Assembly: GCF_024330105.1 (NCBI RefSeq)
Contig: NZ_JANDHW010000009.1
Coordinates: 1 to 64,000, forward strand
From: Coprobacter tertius
GTDB taxonomy: Bacteria; Bacteroidota; Bacteroidia; Bacteroidales; Coprobacteraceae
DNA length: 64,000 nt
Direction of reading: 5' to 3'
Part shown: piece by piece, positions 37,825 through 47,651 of the stretch
How the letters are laid out: each line of letters begins with the position of its first letter
Position numbering within the stretch: the first letter of the stretch is position 1
The notes under the pieces: generated by a model
What the model saw: only the letters and a program-made list of their open reading frames with translations
Databases searched by the model: none
Told to the model about the DNA's origin: nothing
Program-made: the position numbers and the translations under genes

Positions 37825-38727
37825 TTACTCAGATATTATTTTAAGAACGGCTCCGTTCTCACTCACCGTTAGTTGAGCCTCAGCACTTTCCGGTATCGGA
37901 AAATTCATGGGAACATGTCCTATCGGGAAATCGAAGCATACCGGATAATCATACGGAGCCACCATTTCGGCCATCATTTCATATACCGTTTTACCGATCG
38001 ACAAATCCTCTTCATAATCGGTAAACTTCCCCACAATAAAGCCCGATAACTTCGATAATATTCCCGACATTTTTAAATTATACATCATCCGTTCAAGATG
38101 ATAAGGTCGTTCGGCAATATCTTCGATAAAAAGAATATCTCCCTCACTTATCTGGTCATACGGAGTACCTCGTAATCCGAACAATACTGATAAATTCCCA
38201 CCGAAAAGCGTACCCTCAGATTTTCCAAAACGATTCAGAGGATGTGTTTTTGTCCGATATACAGGCCATTTCCCAAAAAGTAGATCTCGCATTACAATAG
38301 CAGGCATATTATCACTATTATCAGTCAAATGTTTAGCCATTGGCGCATGAAGTGAAATAACACCGGCTTTCCGGAATATCGCATGAAGTGCCGAAATATC
38401 ACTATATCCGATCAACCATTTAGGATTATCCGATATCCAACTTGTATCGATCTTTTCCAACAGCCGGATAGCGCCATAACCTCCACGGCTGCATAACACA
38501 GCCCGTATCGATGGGTTACACAAAACCTCCTTCAAATCTTGCAGTCTGGCCTCATCTTTTCCGGCAAACCGCCCACATTCCGATAAACAGTGCATAGCGA
38601 TAATCGGCTCGAGCCCCCACTCACGGAGAGTTCTTTCTGCCCCCTCGATATACCGGCGTTCCACTTTCCCTGAAGGTGAAATTATCGCTATTTTATCTCC
38701 CTGTTTTAAATATTCAGGACGTTTCAT
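37825..38727 (-). CDS. LD-carboxypeptidase, peptidase family S66
   Basis: The 300-residue enzyme removes the terminal D-Ala from muropeptide tetrapeptides during cell-wall recycling. The nucleophile Ser109 is in WLIGYSDISALH; the other triad residues are expected in FIEDIAERPYHLERM (Glu) and FPIGHVPMNFPIP (His). The SRGGYGAIRLL motif of LdcA is present at about 80-90. There is no signal peptide, so the enzyme is cytosolic. It has its own promoter (38750-38757). Confidence 0.93.
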   Translation of the reverse strand: MKRPEYLKQGDKIAIISPSGKVERRYIEGAERTLREWGLEPIIAMHCLSECGRFAGKDEARLQDLKEVLCNPSIRAVLCSRGGYGAIRLLEKIDTSWISDNPKWLIGYSDISALHAIFRKAGVISLHAPMAKHLTDNSDNMPAIVMRDLLFGKWPVYRTKTHPLNRFGKSEGTLFGGNLSVLFGLRGTPYDQISEGDILFIEDIAERPYHLERMMYNLKMSGILSKLSGFIVGKFTDYEEDLSIGKTVYEMMAEMVAPYDYPVCFDFPIGHVPMNFPIPESAEAQLTVSENGAVLKIISE

Positions 38728-38749
38728 ATAATTTTAATCATATCATTGG

Positions 38750-38757
38750 CAAATATA
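38750..38757 (-). promoter_or_regulatory. -7 promoter element of LD-carboxypeptidase gene
   Basis: TATATTTG on the minus strand, 23 nt before the ATG at 38727. It probably drives the carboxypeptidase and M28 genes. Confidence 0.55.
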
Positions 38758-38915
38758 GAAAATAAAAACGAGGAAAAAATAAACGTACAAGATCACTGTA
38801 TTTGAGATAATTCCCACCAATGAATATACATATTTATTCACTATATAAATTGCATTTACGTCTTCGGTTTTATAACTTATTGGCTAAATTAAAAACCATT
38901 CTACACAAATAGAAT

Positions 38916-38946
38916 CGGCCTGAACGAATGACATTCGTTCAGGCCG
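38916..38946 (-). terminator. Terminator after asd, 31-nt palindrome
   Basis: CGGCCTGAACGAATG (38916-38930) and its exact complement (38932-38946) are separated by one base. It lies 27 nt past the asd stop. The T-tract is weak, so termination efficiency is uncertain, but the stem is very stable. Confidence 0.65.
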
Positions 38947-38972
38947 TTATTCACAAACGGTAAAAACCGTTA

Positions 38973-39980
38973 TTATAATGCATTTTCTTTGATTAAATAT
39001 TCTGCAATCTGAACGGCATTCAGAGCTGCACCTTTCTTTATCTGGTCGCTTACGGTCCAAAAAGTCAAACCGTTTTCATTAGATAAGTCAGCTCGTACGC
39101 GCCCTACATAAACCGGATCTTTACCCGCTATATCAAGAGGCATCGGATAAACCTTATTTTCGGGATCATCCATTAAAATAACTCCGGGAGCCTCAGCAAA
39201 AGCCTTTTTAGCTTCTTCTACCGAAACGGGACGTTCGGTCTCTACCCATATCGATTCAGAATGAGCACGCATTACCGGTACACGCACACACATTGCGCTC
39301 ACCTTTACATCGGAATGCATAATTTTACGCGTCTCGTTAAACATCTTCATTTCTTCCTTAGTATAAAAATTATCGGTAAAGACGTCTACTTGAGGAATTA
39401 CGTTATAAGCTAACTGATATGCAAATTTGGCAATCGTCGGCTTCTCGCCATTGTTCAATTCCACATATTGCTTTTTCAACTCGTCCATAGCTGCCGCACC
39501 AGCACCGCTCGCAGCCTGATATGTAGCGACATGCACCGATTTTATATGCGAAAGATTCTCAATAGCCTGTAAAGCGACAACCATCTGTATCGTCGTACAA
39601 TTAGGATTGGCAATAATACCTCGAGGACGACGTTTTGCGTCTTCTCCGTTGACCTCAGGAACAACAAGAGGAATATCTTCATCCATCCTGAATGCACTCG
39701 AATTATCGATCATTACAGCACCGTGTTTGGTTATTGTCGTTGCAAATTCTTTAGAAGTACCGGCACCGGCCGAAGTAAAGGCAATATCTACGCCCTTAAA
39801 GTCGTCGTTGTGCTTAAGTTCCTTTACCGTGATTTTTTTACCACGAAAAGTATATTCCGTTCCCGCACTGCGTGAAGACCCGAATAATAATAACTCATCG
39901 ATGGGAAAATTCCTCTCGGCCAATACGCGGAGAAATTCCTGACCTACGGCTCCGCTTGCACCAACAATAGCTACTTTCAT
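38973..39980 (-). CDS. asd: Aspartate-semialdehyde dehydrogenase
   Basis: The 335-residue NADPH enzyme reduces aspartyl phosphate on the route to lysine/diaminopimelate, threonine and methionine. The Rossmann start [20 protein letters not shown], the active-site Cys128 in NPNCTT and the catalytic His in [11 protein letters not shown] are all visible. It is monocistronic, with a TAAATTTG element upstream. Confidence 0.97.
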   Translation of the reverse strand: MKVAIVGASGAVGQEFLRVLAERNFPIDELLLFGSSRSAGTEYTFRGKKITVKELKHNDDFKGVDIAFTSAGAGTSKEFATTITKHGAVMIDNSSAFRMDEDIPLVVPEVNGEDAKRRPRGIIANPNCTTIQMVVALQAIENLSHIKSVHVATYQAASGAGAAAMDELKKQYVELNNGEKPTIAKFAYQLAYNVIPQVDVFTDNFYTKEEMKMFNETRKIMHSDVKVSAMCVRVPVMRAHSESIWVETERPVSVEEAKKAFAEAPGVILMDDPENKVYPMPLDIAGKDPVYVGRVRADLSNENGLTFWTVSDQIKKGAALNAVQIAEYLIKENAL

Positions 39981-40055
39981 TGTTTTCTTTTTTAAAAAGT
40001 TACTTTCTTCTCGGGACGAGTATCCCTTACATTACATTTGTTCATTAAATCGTGA

Positions 40056-40063
40056 CAAATTTA
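40056..40063 (-). promoter_or_regulatory. -7 promoter element of asd
   Basis: TAAATTTG on the minus strand, 76 nt before the ATG, implies a leader of about 70 nt. No clear -33. Confidence 0.5.
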
Positions 40064-40168
40064 CAACATTTTGTACTAATTCTATCGGTTATTTTAAAAA
40101 AATAGTTCTTTTTCTCAGAATAATTCCTCTACTTTTTTCATCGAACTTCATCTTTAAACATTTTTTTT

Positions 40169-40176
40169 TATTTTTG
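40169..40176 (+). promoter_or_regulatory. -7 promoter element of antiporter gene
   Basis: TATTTTTG precedes the antiporter gene by 47 nt and argues against the in-frame TTG at 40185 as start, because transcription would begin near it. Confidence 0.5.
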
Positions 40177-40223
40177 TACAGGATTTGAGTAAGAAAATCC
40201 TTTTTTATGATTACCATAACACG

Positions 40224-42398
40224 ATGACCGCCATGAGCATAGAAAGTATATTACCTACATTACCTCTCACCAATCCGGTATTGATATTTTTTATCGTGCT
40301 CACGATCATCCTGTTTGCTCCCATAATTCTCAACCGATTCCGTATCCCGCATATTATAGGGCTTATTATAGCCGGAATCATTGTCGGCCCCTACGGGTTG
40401 GGCTGGCTCGATCGAGACAGTAGTTTCCACATATTCGGAAATGTCGGCCTCCTGTATTTGATGTTCCTTGCCGGGTTGGAAATGGACATCAATGATTTCA
40501 AAAAGAACAAAACGCAAGGAATCGTTTTCGGTCTCTATACATTTTTTGTACCCATGATATTAGGTACGGTAATCAGCTATTATACATTACATTTCGATTT
40601 GCGTACCTCTATTCTGCTGGCCAGCATGTACGCCTCACACACATTAGTAGCATATCCTATTGTAAGTCGATACGGAGTAAGTCGTTCCACCTCTGTCACA
40701 ACCACGATTTCCGGTACCATTATCACAGTATTGGGTGCTCTTATCATACTTGCTGCTATAGCCGGCATGGCACAAGGCAATATCGATAACTTCTTTTGGC
40801 TAAGACTTACTCTTTCAGTTGCCGCCTATACGGCAGCTATTATCTATGTTTATCCACGGCTTACTCGTTGGTTTTTAAAAAAATACAGCGATAATGTTAC
40901 TCAATATATTTTTGTTTTGGCGTTAGTATTCGCGGCATCCTTTCTCGCCCAACTCGTCGGACTCGAGGCAATCATCGGTGCTTTCTTTGCCGGAGTCATA
41001 CTCAACCGTTTCATTCCGGCCGTTTCTCCTTTAATGAACCGAATCGAATTTGTAGGAAACGCACTCTTCATACCTTATTTCCTCATCGGAGTAGGGATGC
41101 TCATCAATCTGAGAGAAGTTTTCAGCAGTATCGATGCCATGATCGTTGCTATAAATATGTCGGTAGTGGCAACTGTCGCAAAATGGATTGCCGCATGGTT
41201 TACGCAAAAAACATTCAAACTTTCGAAAATCGACAGAAACATGATTTTCGGGTTAAGTAATGCGCAAGCAGCAGCGACACTGGCCGCCGTACTTATCGGA
41301 CATGATTTAGGTATTTTCGATTCGAATGTCCTCAACGGAACTATCGTAATGATATTGGTTACCTGTACGATCAGTTCGTTCGTTACCGAAAAAGCCGCAC
41401 GAAAACTCGCAACACAACAAATGCTCGACGATAACGACGAAAAATTAGATATCGGGGAGGAACGGATACTTATTCCCGTCGCCAACCCCTCGACCATCGA
41501 GAATCTGATAAATATCGCTTTATTGCTAAAAAACCCGAAGAAAAAAAGCGAGTTATTCGCCATACATGTAACCGACGATCAAAAAACAGGTGACGGGCCG
41601 GGATTTAAAGCGCGTAACGCTTTAAGTACTGCCGCCAAAGTCGCTTCTTCGGCCGACACGCGCCTCAACCCTATCTACCGTTACGACATCAACATTGCCA
41701 GCGGTATTATTCATGCAATCAGAGAACGCAATATCTCAGAAGTGGTCATCGGGTTGCACCATAAAGCAAATATCGTCGACAGCTTCTTCGGCAATAAAAC
41801 AGAACTCCTGCTAAAAGGCACTAATAAAATGATTTTCATATCGAAAATCATTATACCGGTAAGTACGATTACTCGTATTGTTATCGCAGTACCTGAAAAG
41901 GCAGAATACGAAACCGGTTTTGTCAAATGGATCGACAGAATAGCCAATATGGCTAAACAGATCGGTTGCCGTGCGATATTTTATGCACATCCTCAGACAA
42001 TCACTCAAATAAAAGCCGTATTGAAAAAAGGGAATTACCGCATTCGCAACGAATTCGAAATACTGGAAAACTGGGAAGATATCTTAATGCTCACCGGAGT
42101 GGTATTGCAAGATGACTTGTTTATTATCGTAAGCGCTCGCCGCACCTCCGTATCCCACAGCCCCGAATTCGACAAACTTCCGGTTCTCCTCTCCCGTTAT
42201 TTCGCGGGAAACAATCTTGTGGTACTTTACCCCGAGCAATTCGGAAAAGAACGGGAAGTATCCTTCTTCAGCGATCCCCTTTCGATCGATGTACAACGGC
42301 ACTACACCCATATATTCGGTTTAAAATCATTATGGGAAAAATTTCGCCTGAGAAATCAAAAAATGTGGAAACACCTGAACCGGAAAGAATCGAAGTAA
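40224..42398 (+). CDS. CPA2-type cation:proton antiporter with C-terminal USP-like region
   Basis: The 724-residue protein has a membrane domain of about 12 helices (residues 15-400) with the CPA2 hallmarks IPHIIGLIIAGIIVGPYGLG and QLVGLEAIIGAFFAGVILNR. The aspartate/asparagine-containing fold is that of Na+/H+ and K+/H+ exchangers. From about 420 to the end is cytosolic. It starts EERILIPVANPSTIENLINI and has two segments resembling universal stress protein domains, instead of the TrkA-N domain of KefB/KefC. Start ATG at 40224 or 40233 (MSIESILPTLPL). The ion is not determinable from sequence. Confidence 0.88.
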   Translation: MTAMSIESILPTLPLTNPVLIFFIVLTIILFAPIILNRFRIPHIIGLIIAGIIVGPYGLGWLDRDSSFHIFGNVGLLYLMFLAGLEMDINDFKKNKTQGIVFGLYTFFVPMILGTVISYYTLHFDLRTSILLASMYASHTLVAYPIVSRYGVSRSTSVTTTISGTIITVLGALIILAAIAGMAQGNIDNFFWLRLTLSVAAYTAAIIYVYPRLTRWFLKKYSDNVTQYIFVLALVFAASFLAQLVGLEAIIGAFFAGVILNRFIPAVSPLMNRIEFVGNALFIPYFLIGVGMLINLREVFSSIDAMIVAINMSVVATVAKWIAAWFTQKTFKLSKIDRNMIFGLSNAQAAATLAAVLIGHDLGIFDSNVLNGTIVMILVTCTISSFVTEKAARKLATQQMLDDNDEKLDIGEERILIPVANPSTIENLINIALLLKNPKKKSELFAIHVTDDQKTGDGPGFKARNALSTAAKVASSADTRLNPIYRYDINIASGIIHAIRERNISEVVIGLHHKANIVDSFFGNKTELLLKGTNKMIFISKIIIPVSTITRIVIAVPEKAEYETGFVKWIDRIANMAKQIGCRAIFYAHPQTITQIKAVLKKGNYRIRNEFEILENWEDILMLTGVVLQDDLFIIVSARRTSVSHSPEFDKLPVLLSRYFAGNNLVVLYPEQFGKEREVSFFSDPLSIDVQRHYTHIFGLKSLWEKFRLRNQKMWKHLNRKESK

Positions 42399-42510
42399 CA
42401 TAATTTGCAATAAAATAAATACCTCTTTTCTTTAGTAACAAAACACATCGAGAAGCAAAATTCAAAAAAAAATTGTAATATTGCGGTCATATAATGACAA
42501 TATTTTCTTC

Positions 42511-45500
42511 ATGAAATTACTAAACCGAAATATTATATTTTTTTCTTGCCTTATCGTTCTCTTACTTATCTTTCCCGAACGGGGACAAGCTCAACTGGGA
42601 ATTGGAGGAACTCCCCCGAGCTTTAAATATAAGAATGATACCTATACTCGTAGCGGTGATAATATAAATAATATATATATACCTTTCTCTTATGAAGATT
42701 TGCAGGCCGATGACCGACTGAACGAGGAGGAAGCCAATCCCCCCCGTATTGCAGAACTTATATCGGCCAATCTGGACATGCAAAATTCCGGAGTTTGGAA
42801 AGATTTGCCTGGAGGTGAACATATTTGGCAACTTCATATCAGAGCAGAAGGAGCCAAAGCACTCATCCTATATTACCGCAACTTTAAACTACCAGAAGGA
42901 GGACGTCTGTTTGTATACAATCCCGACCATACGCAAATATTAGGAGCTTTTACTCGTGAAACCAATCCCCTCGGAGGGAAATTTGTAACCGAATTTACAG
43001 CCGGAGACGAAGTGATACTCGAATATGTCGCTCCCGAAAACTGGCAAAATTCAGAGAAACCGGTTCTCGAATTGGAAGAAATCGGATATGGATATAATTT
43101 TATTACTATCAGAAATAACGAATCGGAAGAAGGTGACCTTTCCAGCAGTTGTATGGTAGATATTAATTGCGAAGAAGGAGATAACTGGCAAGAAGAAAAA
43201 AGAGGCGTCGTAAAAATAATCATGCGCATAGGTACCGGGACATATCTCTGCACAGGAACTGTTATGAACAACACCGCTGCAGATTTTATCCCATATATCC
43301 TCACAGCCCACCACTGCCTTGTTTCCAGTAGCGGAACCGCTTCTTCCGAAGATCTGGCACAGACTCTCTTTTACTTCAACTATGAACGCCAACGTTGTGG
43401 AGTAAGCACTATCAATACGGCACAAACGATGAAAGGCTGTTCGCTGATCACATCTTCTTCGATCGACGGAGGTGTCGATGAAGCGTTACTCAGATTATCA
43501 GAAAATATACCCGATAGCCTGAACGTATATTATAACGGATGGGACAGAGAAGATACAAACATACCACAGAAAGGGGTCAGCATACATCATCCGAAAGGAG
43601 ACGTAAAAAAAATATCGACTTACACACAGCCTGCCACCAGCGATACCTGGAATACAAAAGAAAATACTGGTATGACGGGTGGACATTGGCTCGTTCGCTT
43701 CGCAGCAACTCCCAACGGCCACGGAGTTACCGAGAAAGGTTCTTCTGGAGCCCCCCTATATAATCATGACAAACTGGTATGCGGAACACTGACCGGAGGA
43801 GATTCGAAATGTGAAAATCCGAATGGACGGAATTTATATGGGAAATTAGCTTATTTTTGGGAAAAATGCGCTCAATACCTCGATCCTTTACAAAAAGGAG
43901 TCAAGCAATTAAACGGGAGATATGCTGTTATGCCCAAACCTATACCCGAAAATCTACACGCCACATTTGATAACGAAAGTTCCACGGTTACATTAACTTG
44001 GGACCCTCCGGTTTCTGAGGATGAACAACCGGTCTCATATCGCATTTACAGAAATTACTACCCGGTAAAAGAAACTGAATCACTCTCATTTTCGGAAAAT
44101 TACCTGGCTCTTGGGCTCTATTATTATTCGGTAGCTGCAATTTATGAAGATAACACGGTTTCTGCAACCACCGATCCAATAACTATTTCAGTTTATGAAT
44201 TTCCCAAACCGGAAATTTCAGAAACAAAAAGAAGTGACGACCATGACATCAGTATATTCTGGAAAAATCCGATTTTTGAACAAGAAATATACTGGGGAAC
44301 CAATGAACCGATTTACAGAGTAAAAATAAGCAATAACAAACCTTTTTATTTCGGACAATCTTGGGATATAAACGACTTGAAACCAATTAAAGGCTACACC
44401 ATACGCTCTATACAGTTTTATCCATTTTCGGGATGTACTTATTCGGTTTATATAAGACAAGGTGAACGGATTTATACACAAAAAATAAAAAATCCGGTAA
44501 TCGGACATAAAAATTCGATACCTCTCGAAGAACCGTTTGTCATCGAGGAAAACTCCGAATTATATATTACGCTAAAAGCCGAAAATTACACAAATTCTCC
44601 AGCAGCTGTAGATAACATGAGCTGCATCGATTGGAAAGGAAATATCTTTTCAACCGATGGCAATACATGGAGTTCCTTATACAGTAATCAACCTAAAAAT
44701 AACTTTAATTTTGCCGTTTCGGCAACGGTATCTTCCTTAAAACCAGATACTCCTGTATCCCAAAATATAAAAACGGCTACGTCCTCACCGTCTCGCAATT
44801 ATACAAAATCCGATTACAATATTATCGTAACCAAAGAAAGCCAATTGATAAAAACAAATACAGGCCTACCCATTATAACCTCATCCATACCGGTTGGAAA
44901 TCCCCGGTATCAATGGAATATCTGGCGCGACGGAACAAAACTAAATCAATCGCCTCTAAAAGAAACATTTTTTACAGATAAAGGATTAATTCCCGGCACA
45001 TACAATTATGCACTCGAATGTGTATATCCCGAAAACAGCATCTCACTGATGAGCAGCTATCAGGCATTTACTCTCAGTGATAAAAGTTTTGCGGCCGACC
45101 TGACCGATATCAGTATAGAGGAAGAGGGAATAATTATAAGTAAAATCGACGATAAAGTCTATTTCGCCAGTTGTCCTTGCGACCTGACATCGGTTACCAT
45201 AAATGTACAAGCTTCTGAAGGCGCGTCTTTATCGATCGACGGAATAGAAAGCCCTCGGTATATATTTACATTCGATCATAAAGGAGGTTCGTTCAATATT
45301 CCTATTGTTATTACTTCTGAAAGCGGCGAGAGAACCGAAACCTACACTCTTTCTTTATTAAAATTGGCCGAACAATCGGTCGTACAACGTTGGAATGATG
45401 TTCTCGCGGTTATTACTAACCCAGAAAACAACGGAGGACTAAATTTCAGTTCTTACGCCTGGTATCGAAACGACGAACTATTAGCAGGGGAAACAAAACC

Positions 45501-45864
45501 CTATTTATCATTACCAGCCGGCAGTTTGCCGAATGATGCTTACCGAGTGGAAATTACGACAAAAGAAGGATTGAAATTATTAAGTTGCGAAAAAATTCTC
45601 AATACCTTTAACAGTCTTATCAACGTATATCCGACACAAGTACGTGCAGGACAATCTACCCAAGTATATATTTCTCCGGAATGCGGAGATCTATCCAAAT
45701 GCCAGATTTTCCTGATCAGCACATCCGGACGTATCGAAAAACAAATTGTTCCTACCGAAACGATTACAACCGTCATTGTACCGGATAATGCCGGTAATTA
45801 TATAATCAGGGTGATAACATCCGATAACAAAAAAACCGATATAAAAATTATCTGTACTCCATGA
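42511..45864 (+). CDS. Large secreted trypsin-like (lysyl-endopeptidase-type) protease with T9SS-like tail
   Basis: The 1117-residue protein has a signal peptide (about 1-28) and a propeptide-like beta region (30-200). An S1-type peptidase domain (about 205-475) carries H268 in LTAHHC, D323 in GGVDEALLRL and S412 in EKGSSGAPLYN, resembling Achromobacter lysyl endopeptidase. Then come a fibronectin III domain (about 480-570), a galactose-binding-like region (about 590-740), a cadherin-like sandwich (about 870-965) and an Ig-like segment. The C-terminal 80 residues (VYPTQVRAGQ, then GRIEKQIVP and GNYIIRVITSDNKKTDIKI) look like a type IX secretion sorting domain. ATG at 42511 is preferred over an in-frame TTG at 42481. 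It overlaps the next gene by 4 nt. Confidence 0.88.
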   Translation: MKLLNRNIIFFSCLIVLLLIFPERGQAQLGIGGTPPSFKYKNDTYTRSGDNINNIYIPFSYEDLQADDRLNEEEANPPRIAELISANLDMQNSGVWKDLPGGEHIWQLHIRAEGAKALILYYRNFKLPEGGRLFVYNPDHTQILGAFTRETNPLGGKFVTEFTAGDEVILEYVAPENWQNSEKPVLELEEIGYGYNFITIRNNESEEGDLSSSCMVDINCEEGDNWQEEKRGVVKIIMRIGTGTYLCTGTVMNNTAADFIPYILTAHHCLVSSSGTASSEDLAQTLFYFNYERQRCGVSTINTAQTMKGCSLITSSSIDGGVDEALLRLSENIPDSLNVYYNGWDREDTNIPQKGVSIHHPKGDVKKISTYTQPATSDTWNTKENTGMTGGHWLVRFAATPNGHGVTEKGSSGAPLYNHDKLVCGTLTGGDSKCENPNGRNLYGKLAYFWEKCAQYLDPLQKGVKQLNGRYAVMPKPIPENLHATFDNESSTVTLTWDPPVSEDEQPVSYRIYRNYYPVKETESLSFSENYLALGLYYYSVAAIYEDNTVSATTDPITISVYEFPKPEISETKRSDDHDISIFWKNPIFEQEIYWGTNEPIYRVKISNNKPFYFGQSWDINDLKPIKGYTIRSIQFYPFSGCTYSVYIRQGERIYTQKIKNPVIGHKNSIPLEEPFVIEENSELYITLKAENYTNSPAAVDNMSCIDWKGNIFSTDGNTWSSLYSNQPKNNFNFAVSATVSSLKPDTPVSQNIKTATSSPSRNYTKSDYNIIVTKESQLIKTNTGLPIITSSIPVGNPRYQWNIWRDGTKLNQSPLKETFFTDKGLIPGTYNYALECVYPENSISLMSSYQAFTLSDKSFAADLTDISIEEEGIIISKIDDKVYFASCPCDLTSVTINVQASEGASLSIDGIESPRYIFTFDHKGGSFNIPIVITSESGERTETYTLSLLKLAEQSVVQRWNDVLAVITNPENNGGLNFSSYAWYRNDELLAGETKPYLSLPAGSLPNDAYRVEITTKEGLKLLSCEKILNTFNSLINVYPTQVRAGQSTQVYISPECGDLSKCQIFLISTSGRIEKQIVPTETITTVIVPDNAGNYIIRVITSDNKKTDIKIICTP

Positions 45865-46715
45865 GGCGACTATTTATTTTTATATTACTACTCATTTCAG
45901 GCGGGCCATCTGGATATGCCGGAACTCCGTCGGAAATATCTTTTTGGGGTTCCGGAGGATTGCTCTCTCCCTATTTTAAATTAAATGAAGGGAAATATGT
46001 TATGCAGCCGGGTGTTGCCCTCGGAGTCTCATACACCTATTTTTTCAATTCCCACTGGGGACTTGGTTTCGGAGCAGAAGCATCATTGCTTCGATCCTCG
46101 ACAAAAGCCGATAAATTATCATTTTCATACACAGCCGAAGCAATGGCCGTACCTGATCAGGGAGATGAGATAAACCGTTTCGACTTTAAAGCTATATATG
46201 AAAATTATCGTGAAACACAACAATTTATTGGTCTGAATATACCGGTGACACTGCAATATCGACCTTCCGGGAACGGCTTTACGGGAACAATAGGATTTGT
46301 AGTAGGATTACCGATAAAAACAACAGCCCACATAAAAGCGACCCGACTATCCACATCCGGTTATTTCCCTTACGAAGGGATAGAATATACCGACCTGCCG
46401 CAACACGGGTTCGGAACATTCGAAAATTATTCGGATAAACGGAACTTAAACACAAAAATACATTTCGATATAACAGCCGAAGTAGGTTATCGATGGAAAC
46501 TTTCTTGTAATAATTCCTTATATACTACGGTTTTCGCATCATACGGTATTACGCCGATATTTTCTTCAGGCCATAACAAACCGTTGCTACAATATATGCC
46601 GTCAGGAAGCCTCGAACAAAACGGTATCTGGGAGACCGATATAATAAAATCTAAAAATATAATTCCCGTATGTGCCGGAATAAAATTAAGGTACGCTTTT
46701 TCTATCGGTAGGTAA
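45861..46715 (+). CDS. Outer-membrane beta-barrel protein
   Basis: The 284-residue protein has a signal peptide (MRRLFIFILLLISGGPSGYA). Alternating amphipathic strands end in CAGIKLRYAFSIGR, with aromatic terminal strands typical of OMP_b-brl families. WGLGFGAEASLL and FTGTIGFVVGLPI are representative strands. It is translationally coupled to the protease (ATGA overlap). I do not recognise a more specific family. A surface or membrane partner of the protease is plausible from the coupling alone. Confidence 0.75.
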   Translation: MRRLFIFILLLISGGPSGYAGTPSEISFWGSGGLLSPYFKLNEGKYVMQPGVALGVSYTYFFNSHWGLGFGAEASLLRSSTKADKLSFSYTAEAMAVPDQGDEINRFDFKAIYENYRETQQFIGLNIPVTLQYRPSGNGFTGTIGFVVGLPIKTTAHIKATRLSTSGYFPYEGIEYTDLPQHGFGTFENYSDKRNLNTKIHFDITAEVGYRWKLSCNNSLYTTVFASYGITPIFSSGHNKPLLQYMPSGSLEQNGIWETDIIKSKNIIPVCAGIKLRYAFSIGR

Positions 46716-46750
46716 AGGTGCTTTTACCATTATATGAATTTCATACTTAT

Positions 46751-46784
46751 TTTGTCTCCTTTATTAGATTTTCGAGTAAATTTG
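46751..46784 (+). promoter_or_regulatory. Promoter of the nfnAB-type operon
   Basis: TTTG (46751-46754) and TAAATTTG (46777-46784) are separated by 22 nt, matching the Bacteroidetes consensus. Transcription would start near 46791, 46 nt before the ATG. Confidence 0.65.
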
Positions 46785-46836
46785 TAATCGGAAAGATCTG
46801 TAACAAACAGACCGACAAATATATCAATATATACCA

Positions 46837-47637
46837 ATGAATAAAATTATCAGTAAAGAGTACTTTTCTGAAAAAGTAGTCAAACTCGTCATCGAAGCTC
46901 CCTTGATTGCAAAAGCACGCCGGGCCGGGCACTTTGTTATCGTGAGGGCTGGAGAAAAAGGTGAACGTATACCCCTAACCATTGCGCAAGCAGACGTTCA
47001 AAATGGAACCATAACTCTTGTTGTCCAAGCGGTAGGCCATTCATCATCTAAACTTTGCGCTCTCAAAGCGGGTGATTACATTACCGATGTTGTCGGGCCG
47101 CTCGGCCAAGCGACTCATATTGAGAAAGTAGGTACCGTATTATGCTGTGGAGGTGGAGTAGGCGTTGCCCCGTTGCTTCCGATTGTCGAAGCGTTTAAAA
47201 AAGCAGGGAACAAAGTAATTACAGTATTAGCCGCTCGTACCAAAGAGTTGATCATTCTCGAAAAACAAATACAGGAAAATTCCGACGAAGTCATCATTAT
47301 GACCGATGACGGTTCTTATGGAAAGAAAGGACTGGTAACCGACGGAGCCGAAGATGTTATCAAACGCGAAAAAGTAAATCTATGCGTAACGATAGGACCT
47401 GCAATTATGATGAAATTCGTATCCCAATTGACAAAAAAATACAATATACCCACAGTCGCTTCTCTGAATACCATTATGGTCGATGGTACCGGGATGTGCG
47501 GTGCCTGTCGGATAACAGTAGGAGGAAAAACCAAATTTGTATGTGTCGACGGGCCTGAATTTGATGCCCATCAGGTCGACTTCGACGAAATGATGATGCG
47601 CCTTTCTTCATACAAAGATATCGAACCCAAACTTTAA
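46837..47637 (+). CDS. NfnA-type ferredoxin-NADP reductase subunit alpha
   Basis: The 266-residue flavoprotein has an FAD-binding barrel (about 1-95), an NAD(P)-binding domain with CCGGGVGVAPLLPIVEAF (about 104-121), and a C-terminal [2Fe-2S] site in DGTGMCGACRITVGGKTKFV with a further Cys in VCVDGPEF. It pairs with the NADPH oxidoreductase encoded 14 nt downstream. In anaerobes this pair forms NfnAB, which couples NADH and ferredoxin to NADP by electron bifurcation. Annotation as a dihydroorotate-dehydrogenase electron-transfer subunit is the usual confusion, but the neighbour argues for Nfn. Confidence 0.9.
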   Translation: MNKIISKEYFSEKVVKLVIEAPLIAKARRAGHFVIVRAGEKGERIPLTIAQADVQNGTITLVVQAVGHSSSKLCALKAGDYITDVVGPLGQATHIEKVGTVLCCGGGVGVAPLLPIVEAFKKAGNKVITVLAARTKELIILEKQIQENSDEVIIMTDDGSYGKKGLVTDGAEDVIKREKVNLCVTIGPAIMMKFVSQLTKKYNIPTVASLNTIMVDGTGMCGACRITVGGKTKFVCVDGPEFDAHQVDFDEMMMRLSSYKDIEPKL

Positions 47638-47651
47638 ATTTCGATCCCGAT

